A DNA stretch of 43,333 nt from DATMNI01 sp035570275 (GTDB lineage: Bacteria > Acidobacteriota > Terriglobia > Bryobacterales > Bryobacteraceae): assembly GCA_035570275.1 (NCBI GenBank), contig DATMNI010000219.1, forward strand, positions 1 through 43,333. The letters are read 5' to 3'. Positions 8,140 to 14,401 of the stretch are shown here, piece by piece (position 1 is the stretch's first letter; each line of letters begins with the position of its first letter). The position numbers and the translations under genes were made by a program. The notes under the pieces were generated by a model. It searched no databases. It had not been told where the DNA came from and was given only the letters and a program-made list of their open reading frames with translations.

Positions 8140-8514
8140 CTACCGAGGCTGGTTTTCCTGAAGCATGCGTTCGAACTTCTTGCGCTGCTCCTCATTGAGG
8201 ATTTGCTCCACTCGGGACTTGCCGTCAGTCAGTACCGTTCGATAATACTGCCAGAAATCGTTGAGGGTCGATCGCATCTGGTCGAGTTGCGCGGGTGTCA
8301 GATTGAGATCGCGCTGCATCCGCTCGAAATAGAGAGCCTTCCCGGCCGCACTGTCGAATTTTGGCTGGTGCAACCGCGTGTGAACGCCCAGGTTCATTAC
8401 CACCGCGCCAGCCGCCGCTCCGCAAAGAAATACCAGCGTCAGGGTCACGGCGCAGACGATTCTGGGATCCCAGGCCCTCGAAAATGTCACCTTCTCCAGT
8501 ACGTTAGGGCTCAT
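8140..8514 (-). CDS. Membrane-anchored Spy/CpxP-like (LTXXQ-type) protein
   Basis: 124 aa from the ATG at 8514. One transmembrane helix (IVCAVTLTLVFLCGAAAGAV) is followed by a helical extracytoplasmic part. The stretch RMQRDLNLTPAQLDQMRSTL fits the LTXXQ pattern of the Spy/CpxP/CnrX periplasmic sensor-chaperone group, and a second helix pair contains ILNEEQRKKFERML. The start overlaps the end of the anti-sigma gene by 11 nt, so the two are coupled; a longer in-frame start at 8565 lies inside the anti-sigma gene and is less likely. It may sense envelope stress for the sigma system, by analogy with CnrX and CpxP. Confidence 0.72.
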   Translation of the reverse strand: MSPNVLEKVTFSRAWDPRIVCAVTLTLVFLCGAAAGAVVMNLGVHTRLHQPKFDSAAGKALYFERMQRDLNLTPAQLDQMRSTLNDFWQYYRTVLTDGKSRVEQILNEEQRKKFERMLQENQPR

Positions 8515-9097
8515 CGTAAGCCGCCAGTGTGACCAGCATGTTGTCCTGCCCGTGCTCCGAGTCAAATGCCGGGTAGTTCTGCTGTGCCATCACTGCTTCG
8601 GGAGAAAGGCTGCCTGCGTATTCGCCTTCGCGTACCACCAGGTAACTTCCCAGGACCGCCAAGGTCAGCAGGCAGGCAAATACCAGACGCCGGGCGAAAG
8701 CCAGATCCAAGGAAAAGAGACCGGCAAAAGAGGGAGCCGCTACGCGCCCACCCACCTGTTGTATGACCCGCTCATAGAAACCTGGCCGCGGGTCTGCACC
8801 CCGGAGTGCGGCCACGAAACCCTGCGCGCCAGGCACGGATTGATCCGACCAAGCCTGATCCGACCAAGCCTGATGCGACCACGCCTGATTTGACAACGGA
8901 TGATTTGACCACGCCTGATTTGGCCACGCCTCTTCGGACTGCAAGGAGGCGAACAATTCCGAAATGTTCTGCATGCCAGCCAACTCTTCCCGGCACCCCT
9001 CACAGGTGCTCAGGTGGGCCTCGATATCCCGTTGCCCCGCCGGCTCCAGCGCGCCGGACAGGTACTCCTCAAGGCTATCCTTCACTACCGCGTGCAT
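8504..9097 (-). CDS. Anti-sigma factor with zinc finger (zf-HC2) and one transmembrane helix
   Basis: 197 aa. The N-terminal anti-sigma domain carries HLSTCEGC (H-x3-C-x2-C, about 28-35), the zinc-binding motif of ZAS-type anti-sigma factors. Residues 58-90 are an unusual 5-residue repeat (WSDQA, WSHQA, WSNQA types) encoded by six 15-bp units. A transmembrane helix lies near 135-153 (RRLVFACLLTLAVLGSYLVV), with an extracytoplasmic tail. The gene follows the ECF sigma gene on the same strand after about 140 nt, so it should hold that sigma factor at the membrane until a signal arrives. The repeat sits in the linker between finger and helix. Confidence 0.88.
   Translation of the reverse strand: MHAVVKDSLEEYLSGALEPAGQRDIEAHLSTCEGCREELAGMQNISELFASLQSEEAWPNQAWSNHPLSNQAWSHQAWSDQAWSDQSVPGAQGFVAALRGADPRPGFYERVIQQVGGRVAAPSFAGLFSLDLAFARRLVFACLLTLAVLGSYLVVREGEYAGSLSPEAVMAQQNYPAFDSEHGQDNMLVTLAAYDEP
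8841..8930. repeat. Six 15-bp tandem repeats inside the anti-sigma gene
   Basis: Units start TGATCCGACCAAGCC (8841, repeated exactly at 8856), then TGATGCGACCACGCC (8871) and three TGATTTG-type units at 8886, 8901 and 8916. Read on the minus strand they encode five-residue blocks with Trp-Ser. The two identical units suggest recent expansion. Confidence 0.9.
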
Positions 9098-9198
9098 AGG
9101 TTCTTCCCTTAAAGTTGTAAAATACCACGCTTAGACCATCCCCTTGCGAGTCTTTTTGCCACAATGGCACGCCCGCTTACGGGGTTTTTCAATCACTC

Positions 9199-9241
9199 AG
9201 GTTCCAATCGCCCGGATTCCAATCCCAGCCGGGGTTCCAGT
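9199..9241. repeat. Imperfect 15/18-bp repeat downstream of the sigma gene
   Basis: GGTTCCAAT at 9200, GATTCCAAT at 9215 and GGTTCCAGT at 9233 show a 15- then 18-nt period. The array ends exactly at the sigma stop codon, in the gap before the anti-sigma gene. Confidence 0.6.
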
Positions 9242-9906
9242 CAGCCGGTCACCAGACCGGGAGCCCGATCCAGGCGCTGCGCCGCCTTGACCAGTTTTTG
9301 ACGGGCTCGAAACAGTTTCACCTTGATGGTGTTTTCGTTCAAGCCGGTCTTGGCTGCCAGTTCTTCCACCGAAAACCCTTCAACTTCCTTCATCATCAAC
9401 AACATACGCTCCTCATCGGAAACTCTCGTGAGGAGTTTTACCACGTAGTCGCGGCGAGCCAGGGTGGCATCCATGGGCACCTGCCGGTCCACCGCAGGCT
9501 CAGAGTTTTCCACTCGTCGCACCTCGTCTTCGCTCAAATCGCTCTCGTAAACCAGTTTCCGAACCTTCCGTTTGCGGAGGAAGTCGAAGCATTCGTTGAC
9601 CGTGATCTTATAGATCCAGGTGATCAGCGAGCTCCGGAAATCGAAGCTCTTGAGAGACAGATAAACTTTGGCAAATACCTGCTGTGCAATGTCTTCCACG
9701 TCATTGCGCTGGCGCACGATGCCGTGAATGATGGAGAACACTTTGGATTGATAGCGCTCCACGATTTCGCGGAAAGCCGCCTCATCACCGGCTTGCGCAC
9801 GGCTGACCAACGCGCCCTCCGGGGTGTTCTGGTAGTCCACTCTCGATTTCGCCGCAACCTTACTGCCGAACCCCGGAAGTGTTAAGGCGCCAGTCAGTGT
9901 TCCCAT
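9241..9906 (-). CDS. ECF-type RNA polymerase sigma factor
   Basis: 221 aa from the ATG at 9906; an in-frame ATG at 9945 would add 13 residues. Region 2 is clear: DEAAFREIVERYQSKVFSI, then DVEDIAQQVFAKVYLSL and ITWIYKITVNECFDFLRKRK. Region 4 is clear: SDEERMLLMMKEVEGFSVEE, then AAKTGLNENTIKVKLFRARQ with the helix-turn-helix. About 30 residues precede region 2. It directs transcription from its own promoters and should be controlled by the zinc-finger protein encoded next. Targets are unknown; autoregulation is likely from family knowledge but I see no matching promoter pair. Confidence 0.93.
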   Translation of the reverse strand: MGTLTGALTLPGFGSKVAAKSRVDYQNTPEGALVSRAQAGDEAAFREIVERYQSKVFSIIHGIVRQRNDVEDIAQQVFAKVYLSLKSFDFRSSLITWIYKITVNECFDFLRKRKVRKLVYESDLSEDEVRRVENSEPAVDRQVPMDATLARRDYVVKLLTRVSDEERMLLMMKEVEGFSVEELAAKTGLNENTIKVKLFRARQKLVKAAQRLDRAPGLVTG

Positions 9907-10052
9907 ACACCGATTCCGACGCGGCTCAACCCATCCGGGTTTCAACGGACGTCAGTCCGTACCTTCTGAAAATAGCATGAGTAGCCGTGAACCTCCGGGA
10001 CGCGGCCTACCAGTTGCCCGTTGGCTTAACCCCCCCGAATGAACTGGTAAAA

Positions 10053-10071
10053 CGCGACCCGGAGGGTCGCG
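10053..10071. terminator. Hairpin with T run on the minus strand
   Basis: 8-bp stem CGCGACCC/GGGTCGCG with loop GGA. On the minus strand it is followed by TTTTACC, the form of an intrinsic terminator. It lies in the 246-nt gap between the divergent sigma and erpA-like genes, upstream of the sigma gene, so it could stop antisense transcription or act as a leader attenuator. No other feature is seen in that gap apart from the -10 at 10147. Confidence 0.4.
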
Positions 10072-10146
10072 GCCACTTTCTCGCGACCGAATCCCCATAC
10101 CGGCCATCTAAAAACATAGGGTTGCGGAGTGACGCGGTACTGATTG

Positions 10147-10152
10147 TATAAT
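10147..10152 (+). promoter_or_regulatory. -10 hexamer for the erpA-like gene
   Basis: Perfect TATAAT. A weak -35 candidate, TTGCGG, lies at 10122-10127 with a long 19-nt spacer. A Shine-Dalgarno AGGAG at 10178-10182 sits 9 nt before the ATG at 10192, so this mRNA has a normal leader, unlike several others in the window. Confidence 0.6.
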
Positions 10153-10191
10153 GACAAGCAGGGCAACGTCCGAACTTAGGAGCTAAAAGAA

Positions 10192-10515
10192 ATGGTGCAG
10201 TTAACCGAAAAAGCGATCGTCAAGGTGAAGGAAATCATGTCCTCCCAGGAGCCGTCCCCCTCAGGACTGCGCATCTCGGTGGTGGGCGGCGGCTGTTCGG
10301 GGTTCAGCTACTCGATGGCCTTCGAGAACCAGCCGAACATGCTGGACAAGACGTACAATTATAACGGTTTGAAGGTGTTCGTGGACCAGGCCAGCCTGCT
10401 GTACCTGGACGGCGCGGAGGTTGACTTCGTGGAAACGCTGGAAGGCTCCGGATTCAAGTTCAACAACCCCCAGGTGAAATCCACCTGCGGCTGCGGCAGC
10501 TCGTTCCAGGTCTAA
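10192..10515 (+). CDS. erpA: HesB/IscA-type iron-sulfur cluster carrier (ErpA-like)
   Basis: 107 aa, the normal length of A-type carriers. The three cluster-binding cysteines are present: Cys35 in GGGCSGFSY and Cys99/Cys101 in STCGCGSSF. It accepts Fe-S clusters from scaffold proteins and delivers them to apo-enzymes in the cytoplasm. No other isc or suf gene is next to it, so it is encoded alone. A-type carriers (ErpA, IscA, SufA) are hard to separate by eye; ErpA is chosen because a lone locus is usual for it. Confidence 0.88.
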   Translation: MVQLTEKAIVKVKEIMSSQEPSPSGLRISVVGGGCSGFSYSMAFENQPNMLDKTYNYNGLKVFVDQASLLYLDGAEVDFVETLEGSGFKFNNPQVKSTCGCGSSFQV

Positions 10516-10567
10516 ACAGGCGGAGTCTCAACGGGCGGACCAGCTCAGAACGATCGGGCGCTGCTCC

Positions 10568-10630
10568 CTGGCACTGCTTCAGAAAGATCTGGCACTGCTT
10601 CAGAAAGATCTGGCACTGTTTCAGAAAGAT
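10568..10630. repeat. Three 21-bp tandem repeats
   Basis: Unit CTGGCACTGCTTCAGAAAGA plus T is present three times (10568, 10589, 10610); the third copy has one change (GTTTC). It lies between the erpA-like stop and the terminator-like hairpin. Confidence 0.92.
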
Positions 10631-10632
10631 CG

Positions 10633-10659
10633 GGGCGCTCCTTTCACGCGGGAGCGCCC
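10633..10659 (+). terminator. Probable terminator after the erpA-like gene
   Basis: 9-bp perfect stem GGGCGCTCC / GGAGCGCCC with a 9-nt loop. It is followed by AAAGGTTTT rather than a clean T run, so it may be a weak intrinsic terminator. Confidence 0.5.
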
Positions 10660-10740
10660 AAAGGTTTTGGTTGCCCCATTTTGGTCATTTTGGCCGCCCG
10701 ATTTGCGCCCCGCTCGCCGCATTTGCGAAACTGACGGTTC

Positions 10741-11481
10741 ATGCCATTGAAGCCGTTGCTGGTGCTCCTCGTTTGCGCTCCGCTTTGCTACCCCCAAACC
10801 AGCAGCCTTCCTCCCAAAGAAACGCTCTACTACACCATTGACTGGCGCCTTTTCACCGCCGGCAAGGCAAAACTGGAGTTCACGTCCTCTCCGGCATCCA
10901 AGCCCGAAGCCCAAATCAGTCTGCACCTGGAATCAGCGGGTTTCGTCTCCAAGTTGTTCAAAGTGGAGGACGATTACACCTCGACCATGAGCGCCGGGCT
11001 GTGCGCGCAATCGTCCCACATGACGGCGCACGAAGGCAACCGGCAACGGGAAACCCGTATCACGTTCGACAGCGAGACTAAGAAAGCCAGCTACCTGGAG
11101 CGCGACCAGGTTAAGAATAGTGTCGTGCTGCAGCAGGATACCGACATCCCAGCCTGCGTGCACGACGTGGCCGGCGGCCTCTACTTCATCCGCACCCTGA
11201 ACCTGGAGCCGGGCCAGAGCGCCCAGGTGCCCGTGAGCGACGGCAAGAAATCCGCGATGGCCAAGGTGGAGGCGCAGCAGCGCGAAGACGTCAAGACCCC
11301 GGAGGGCACGTTCAAAACCATCCGCTACGAGGTCTACTTGTTCAACGGCGTGCTCTACAAGCGCCCCGCCCACCTCAACATGTGGCTCACGGACGACCGC
11401 CGCAAACTGCCGGTCCAGATCCGCGTGCGCATGCAGTTCACCATCGGCACCATCAACCTGCTTCTGGAAAAGCATGAATAG
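10741..11481 (+). CDS. DUF3108 secreted protein
   Basis: 246 aa with an N-terminal signal peptide (PLKPLLVLLVCAPLCYPQ) and likely periplasmic location. The pattern ETLYYTIDWRLFTAGKAKLE, then LHLESAGFVSKLFKVEDDYT, a central HDVAGGLYFIRTLNLEPGQS and the final TDDRRKLPVQIRVRMQFTIG matches DUF3108. Family members are beta-rich proteins found in envelope contexts, with no proven biochemical role. The stop overlaps the next ORF by 8 nt, so the two probably form a pair. Confidence 0.85.
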   Translation: MPLKPLLVLLVCAPLCYPQTSSLPPKETLYYTIDWRLFTAGKAKLEFTSSPASKPEAQISLHLESAGFVSKLFKVEDDYTSTMSAGLCAQSSHMTAHEGNRQRETRITFDSETKKASYLERDQVKNSVVLQQDTDIPACVHDVAGGLYFIRTLNLEPGQSAQVPVSDGKKSAMAKVEAQQREDVKTPEGTFKTIRYEVYLFNGVLYKRPAHLNMWLTDDRRKLPVQIRVRMQFTIGTINLLLEKHE

Positions 11482-12118
11482 GCGGCAACAACCGCTTGCT
11501 TACGCGCGCGGTTCCGTACGCCGGAGGCGCAATTATCTTGTGTTATGGGTCCTGGCCCTGTGCCCCGGCGTGGTGGAGCGCGCCGCGGCTGTGGAACTGC
11601 GGCTCCAGTTCGGCGCGCTGGAGCGCATGTTGACCGAGCAGCTTTTCACGCAGGAAGGCCGCGGCTACGTTCACGGCAGCAAGACCACCAAGTGCGACTT
11701 CGCTTATCTGGAGCGGCCGCAGATCCGCGGCGAAGATGGCAAGCTGCGAATTACCGCCCGCTTCACCGGGCGTAAGGCGCTCAACCTGGTCGGCCAGTGC
11801 GTGGGTTTAGGCGACGCCTTCGACGTAGTGATCACGGCGATTCCGCAGTACAAGAGCGGCAACATCGGGCTGCAGGAAGTGAAGGTAGCCAGCGCCGGCA
11901 GGTCCGGGTTTTACATCCGCCGGGTCTGTGAGGCGATGCAGGCCACCCTGGCGCGCGATTTTCGCTACCCGATCGAGGCCGACGCCCACCGCATCCTGGA
12001 AGACCCCCGCAGCCAGCCGGGCTATCAGCGGGACCTCAAGAATTTCAAGGTGCCCGAGATCCGCGTGTCGGGCGATGCCCTCGTGCTGAGCCTGGATTTT
12101 GAACTCACCGTGAAGTGA
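11474..12118 (+). CDS. Hypothetical secreted protein with repeat-derived N-terminus
   Basis: 214 aa, not recognised. The first 18 residues (RQQPLAYARGSVRRRR region) come from a copy of the dispersed palindrome arm at 11499-11514, placed before the hydrophobic signal-like stretch NYLVLWVLALCPGVVERAAA. The mature part is beta-rich, with LRLQFGALERMLTEQLF, CDFAYLERP and a C-terminal strand LVLSLDFELTV. The ATG at 11474 overlaps the DUF3108 stop (ATGAATAG), supporting coupling. If a later start is used, the repeat would be untranslated. The role may be linked to that of the DUF3108 protein. Confidence 0.7.
   Translation: MNRRQQPLAYARGSVRRRRNYLVLWVLALCPGVVERAAAVELRLQFGALERMLTEQLFTQEGRGYVHGSKTTKCDFAYLERPQIRGEDGKLRITARFTGRKALNLVGQCVGLGDAFDVVITAIPQYKSGNIGLQEVKVASAGRSGFYIRRVCEAMQATLARDFRYPIEADAHRILEDPRSQPGYQRDLKNFKVPEIRVSGDALVLSLDFELTVK
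11499..11514. repeat. Dispersed palindrome, single arm inside an ORF
   Basis: CTTACGCGCGCGGTTC matches the 16-nt arm CTAACGCGCGCGGCTC at 14 positions. Translated in the ORF it gives AYARGS. Confidence 0.75.
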
Positions 12119-12140
12119 CTTCGAACTTACCGTGAAGTGA
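12101..12140. repeat. 18-nt direct repeat carrying two convergent stop codons
   Basis: GAACTCACCGTGAAGTGA (12101-12118) and GAACTTACCGTGAAGTGA (12123-12140) differ at one base. The first holds the TGA stop of the plus-strand gene; the second, read on minus, holds the TAA stop of the kynureninase-like gene. Confidence 0.85.
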
Positions 12141-13302
12141 TCTCGCGGATTTGCGCAATGATGTGGTCCAATTCCTCATCGGCCGTGTAGAAGTGCGGGG
12201 CCACGCGGATGCCCGCGGCCGGCCGGTAGTCCACCAGGATCTCGCGGCGCGCCAGTTCGCGCGTGACTTCCTGGCCGCCGGCAACGTCGAGCGTCACCAC
12301 GCCGCCGCGCTGCTCAGGGTTGCGGCACGTGTTCACACCGATTCCGGCTTCTTCGGCCAGCGCGATCAGCCGGGTGGTCTGGCGGATGGACTTCTCGCGA
12401 ATCGCCGGGACGCCAATCGCGTTGACGATCTCGTAGCCCGATCGCGCGGTGTATATGGCAGGGATGTTGGGCGTCCCGTTGAGGAAGCGGAAGGCATCGG
12501 GAGCGTACCGGATGGGGCCGCTTTCGAAAGCAAACGGCTCTTCGTGGGCCATCCATCCGGTGGCCATCGGATTCAGCTTCGGCCACAGGTCGCGGCGCAC
12601 ATACAAGTAACCCGCGCCTGGTCCTCCGCATAGCCACTTCACCGAGCCGCCAGTGGCGAAATCCAAATTCAGGCCGCGGACATTGACCGGCACGGTGCCG
12701 GCCGACTGGTACAGGTCGGCAATCACCATCGCCCCCACCGCATGAGCCCGCTCCGCGATGGCCGCCAGGTCCTGCACATAGGAACTGCGAAAAGCCACGT
12801 GCGAAACCGAAACCAACTGCGTCTCCTCGTCAATCTCCCGCAGCAGCAACTCTACCGGCAGGGTGAAGCTATCGGGCGCTGCCACCGCAACCACGCGGGC
12901 GCCCAGGCGCGCCAGCGAGTGATAGATGTAGTCGTTCGAAGGAAAGTTGAGGCCATCGGTAACCAGCTTGTTGCGGCGGCCCTGCCAATCGAAGCAAGAC
13001 GCCACTACCGACTGGCAGATGGATACGTTCTGATGCATCACGACTTCGCCTTCGCCTGCGCCAATAATTGACGCGATCAGGTTTCCCACCGTGACCGGCA
13101 TGTTCCACCAGCCTTCTTCCCAGGCGCGGATACCGCGCGTGCCCCAGGTGTCGGTAAACTCCTGCGCACGCTCCGCCGCCCGGCGCGGCATGGCGCCCAA
13201 CGAGTGGCTGATCAGGTATGTGGTGTGACCGAGAATGGGAAATTCCTTACGCCAGGCTAACAGCGGGTCCATTTCATCAACTTGTTCATCAATTCGAAAC
13301 AT
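12127..13302 (-). CDS. Kynureninase-like PLP enzyme (class V aminotransferase fold)
   Basis: 391 aa. The fold-type I signatures of the kynureninase branch are present: MVIADLYQSAGTVPVNV with the cofactor-contacting aspartate, and GGSVKWLCGGPGAGYLYV with the PLP lysine. Kynureninase cleaves kynurenine to anthranilate and alanine; relatives act on other beta-substituted amino acids, so the substrate is not certain. No other tryptophan-degradation gene is near. The ATG at 13302 is chosen because a -10-like TACTAT ends 7 nt before it; starts at 13341 or 13272 are possible. Length is slightly below that of typical kynureninases (about 410-420). Confidence 0.82.
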   Translation of the reverse strand: MFRIDEQVDEMDPLLAWRKEFPILGHTTYLISHSLGAMPRRAAERAQEFTDTWGTRGIRAWEEGWWNMPVTVGNLIASIIGAGEGEVVMHQNVSICQSVVASCFDWQGRRNKLVTDGLNFPSNDYIYHSLARLGARVVAVAAPDSFTLPVELLLREIDEETQLVSVSHVAFRSSYVQDLAAIAERAHAVGAMVIADLYQSAGTVPVNVRGLNLDFATGGSVKWLCGGPGAGYLYVRRDLWPKLNPMATGWMAHEEPFAFESGPIRYAPDAFRFLNGTPNIPAIYTARSGYEIVNAIGVPAIREKSIRQTTRLIALAEEAGIGVNTCRNPEQRGGVVTLDVAGGQEVTRELARREILVDYRPAAGIRVAPHFYTADEELDHIIAQIREITSR

Positions 13303-13309
13303 GGATTCT

Positions 13310-13315
13310 ATAGTA
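13310..13315 (-). promoter_or_regulatory. -10-like hexamer for the kynureninase-like gene
   Basis: Minus-strand TACTAT (13315 to 13310), 7 nt before the ATG at 13302. Predicts a leaderless mRNA. Confidence 0.45.
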
Positions 13316-13375
13316 ACTGTACGCTGCCTAACATGGCGCATACAACGTTTCCCGGAGTTCTGCGTTAGATCTTCT

Positions 13376-13549
13376 ATGTGGAAAGTTCATGCGGCCCTGG
13401 ACACCCTCATCGCGACCGCCTGTGGCGCTGTCGCCATCGTAGTCTTTCTGCCCGTACTACTGCTCACAACCGGAGTGAAGGCGCTCCTGACTGCCCGCGA
13501 AACCCCGCCATTAAGAGCCGCGACCGGCGGGGAGGGGGAGACTTCGTAA
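13376..13549 (+). CDS. Possible small single-pass membrane protein
   Basis: 57 aa: a short N-terminal helix, one long hydrophobic helix (ATACGAVAIVVFLPVLLLTT) and a polar tail ending GGEGETS. The gap between kynureninase-like and CBM9-like genes would otherwise be empty. No clear ribosome binding site is seen and I do not recognise a family, so this could be a chance ORF in GC-rich DNA. Confidence 0.3.
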   Translation: MWKVHAALDTLIATACGAVAIVVFLPVLLLTTGVKALLTARETPPLRAATGGEGETS

Positions 13550-13553
13550 CGTG

Positions 13554-13559
13554 TAAGAT
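13554..13559 (+). promoter_or_regulatory. -10-like hexamer for the CBM9-like gene
   Basis: TAAGAT, 9 nt before the ATG at 13569. Fits a leaderless start; no -35 is evident. Confidence 0.4.
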
Positions 13560-13568
13560 AGCTTCTAC

Positions 13569-14396
13569 ATGTACGATCCGCTGGCGCGTTACCATCTCCA
13601 GCCGGCCCGGTATACCTGTTACCGCGCCGCCGGCCCCATCGTAGTGGATGGCAGGCTGGACGAGCCTTCCTGGCAAATGGCGCCCAAATCGGCGCCGTTC
13701 GTCGACATCGTAACCGGTGAGCCCGCCTGGTTTGACACGCGCGTGGCGCTCCTCTGGGACGACCAGCATCTCTACTTCGGCTTCTGGGTACCGGAAAACG
13801 ACGTCTGGGGCACGCTCACCGGGCGCGATTCGAAGATCTACGAAGAGAACGACGTTGAGGTCTTCATCGCCGGCCGGGACGCCTACTACGAATTCGAAAT
13901 CAACGCGCTCAACACGGTCTACGAAGTCTTCTGGATCTGGAAGGATATCCTGAAGCCGGGCTCGCCCTACTTCGGCCGGCCGGAGTTCGACCCGGCCCGG
14001 CAGCGCACCATGGTACTGGATGGTGTAGGCGGCCACGTGCATCCCCGCGGCGAGCGCTGGGGCTTCCTGGACTGGGATTTCCCGGGCCTGCGCACCGCCG
14101 TTCACGTGGATGGCGTAGTCAACCGCCGCGACCGGACCGACCGCGGCTGGACCGTGGAACTGGCCTTCCCCTGGGAGGGCTTGGCACCGATCGCCGATGG
14201 CCGTGCGCTGCCGCCCAAAGACGGCGACATGTGGCGCATCGACTGTTCGCGCTTCGAGAAAATCGGCCGCCAGGGCGAGGTTCTGGACCCGTGCGTTGGC
14301 TGGACCTGGAACCGGCACGGACATTACGACTCCCACATTCCGGAAGTGTTCCCGATGGTGACGTTCTCGGCCGGCCCACCTCTACGGGTAAAATAG
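13569..14396 (+). CDS. CBM9-like carbohydrate-binding protein
   Basis: 275 aa. It has the pattern of the carbohydrate family 9 binding-domain-like group: PIVVDGRLDEPSWQMAPKS near the start, ALLWDDQHLYFGFWVPE, ENDVEVFIAGRDAYYEFEIN, then a basic stretch and WTVELAFPWEGLAP, ending with a WRIDCSRFE strand. These domains normally occur in secreted glycan enzymes, but no signal peptide is visible here, so the protein is either cytoplasmic or mis-started. The whole protein is essentially one domain with no catalytic module. It is upstream of the helicase gene on the same strand with a 5-nt gap. Confidence 0.85.
   Translation: MYDPLARYHLQPARYTCYRAAGPIVVDGRLDEPSWQMAPKSAPFVDIVTGEPAWFDTRVALLWDDQHLYFGFWVPENDVWGTLTGRDSKIYEENDVEVFIAGRDAYYEFEINALNTVYEVFWIWKDILKPGSPYFGRPEFDPARQRTMVLDGVGGHVHPRGERWGFLDWDFPGLRTAVHVDGVVNRRDRTDRGWTVELAFPWEGLAPIADGRALPPKDGDMWRIDCSRFEKIGRQGEVLDPCVGWTWNRHGHYDSHIPEVFPMVTFSAGPPLRVK
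14389..14394 (+). promoter_or_regulatory. -10-like hexamer for the lhr-like gene
   Basis: TAAAAT 7 nt before the GTG at 14402. It overlaps the stop codon of the CBM9-like gene, so the helicase could have its own leaderless promoter. Confidence 0.45.
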
Positions 14397-14401
14397 ATTC
14401 G

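Noticed and set aside
8841..8930. CRISPR-like regular repeats
   Set aside because: Units are 15 bp with no spacers and are part of a coding frame.
14231..14401. N-terminal extension of the lhr-like protein
   Set aside because: The 57 extra codons overlap the CBM9-like gene and have no helicase homology; a GTG at 14402 with a -10 element fits better.
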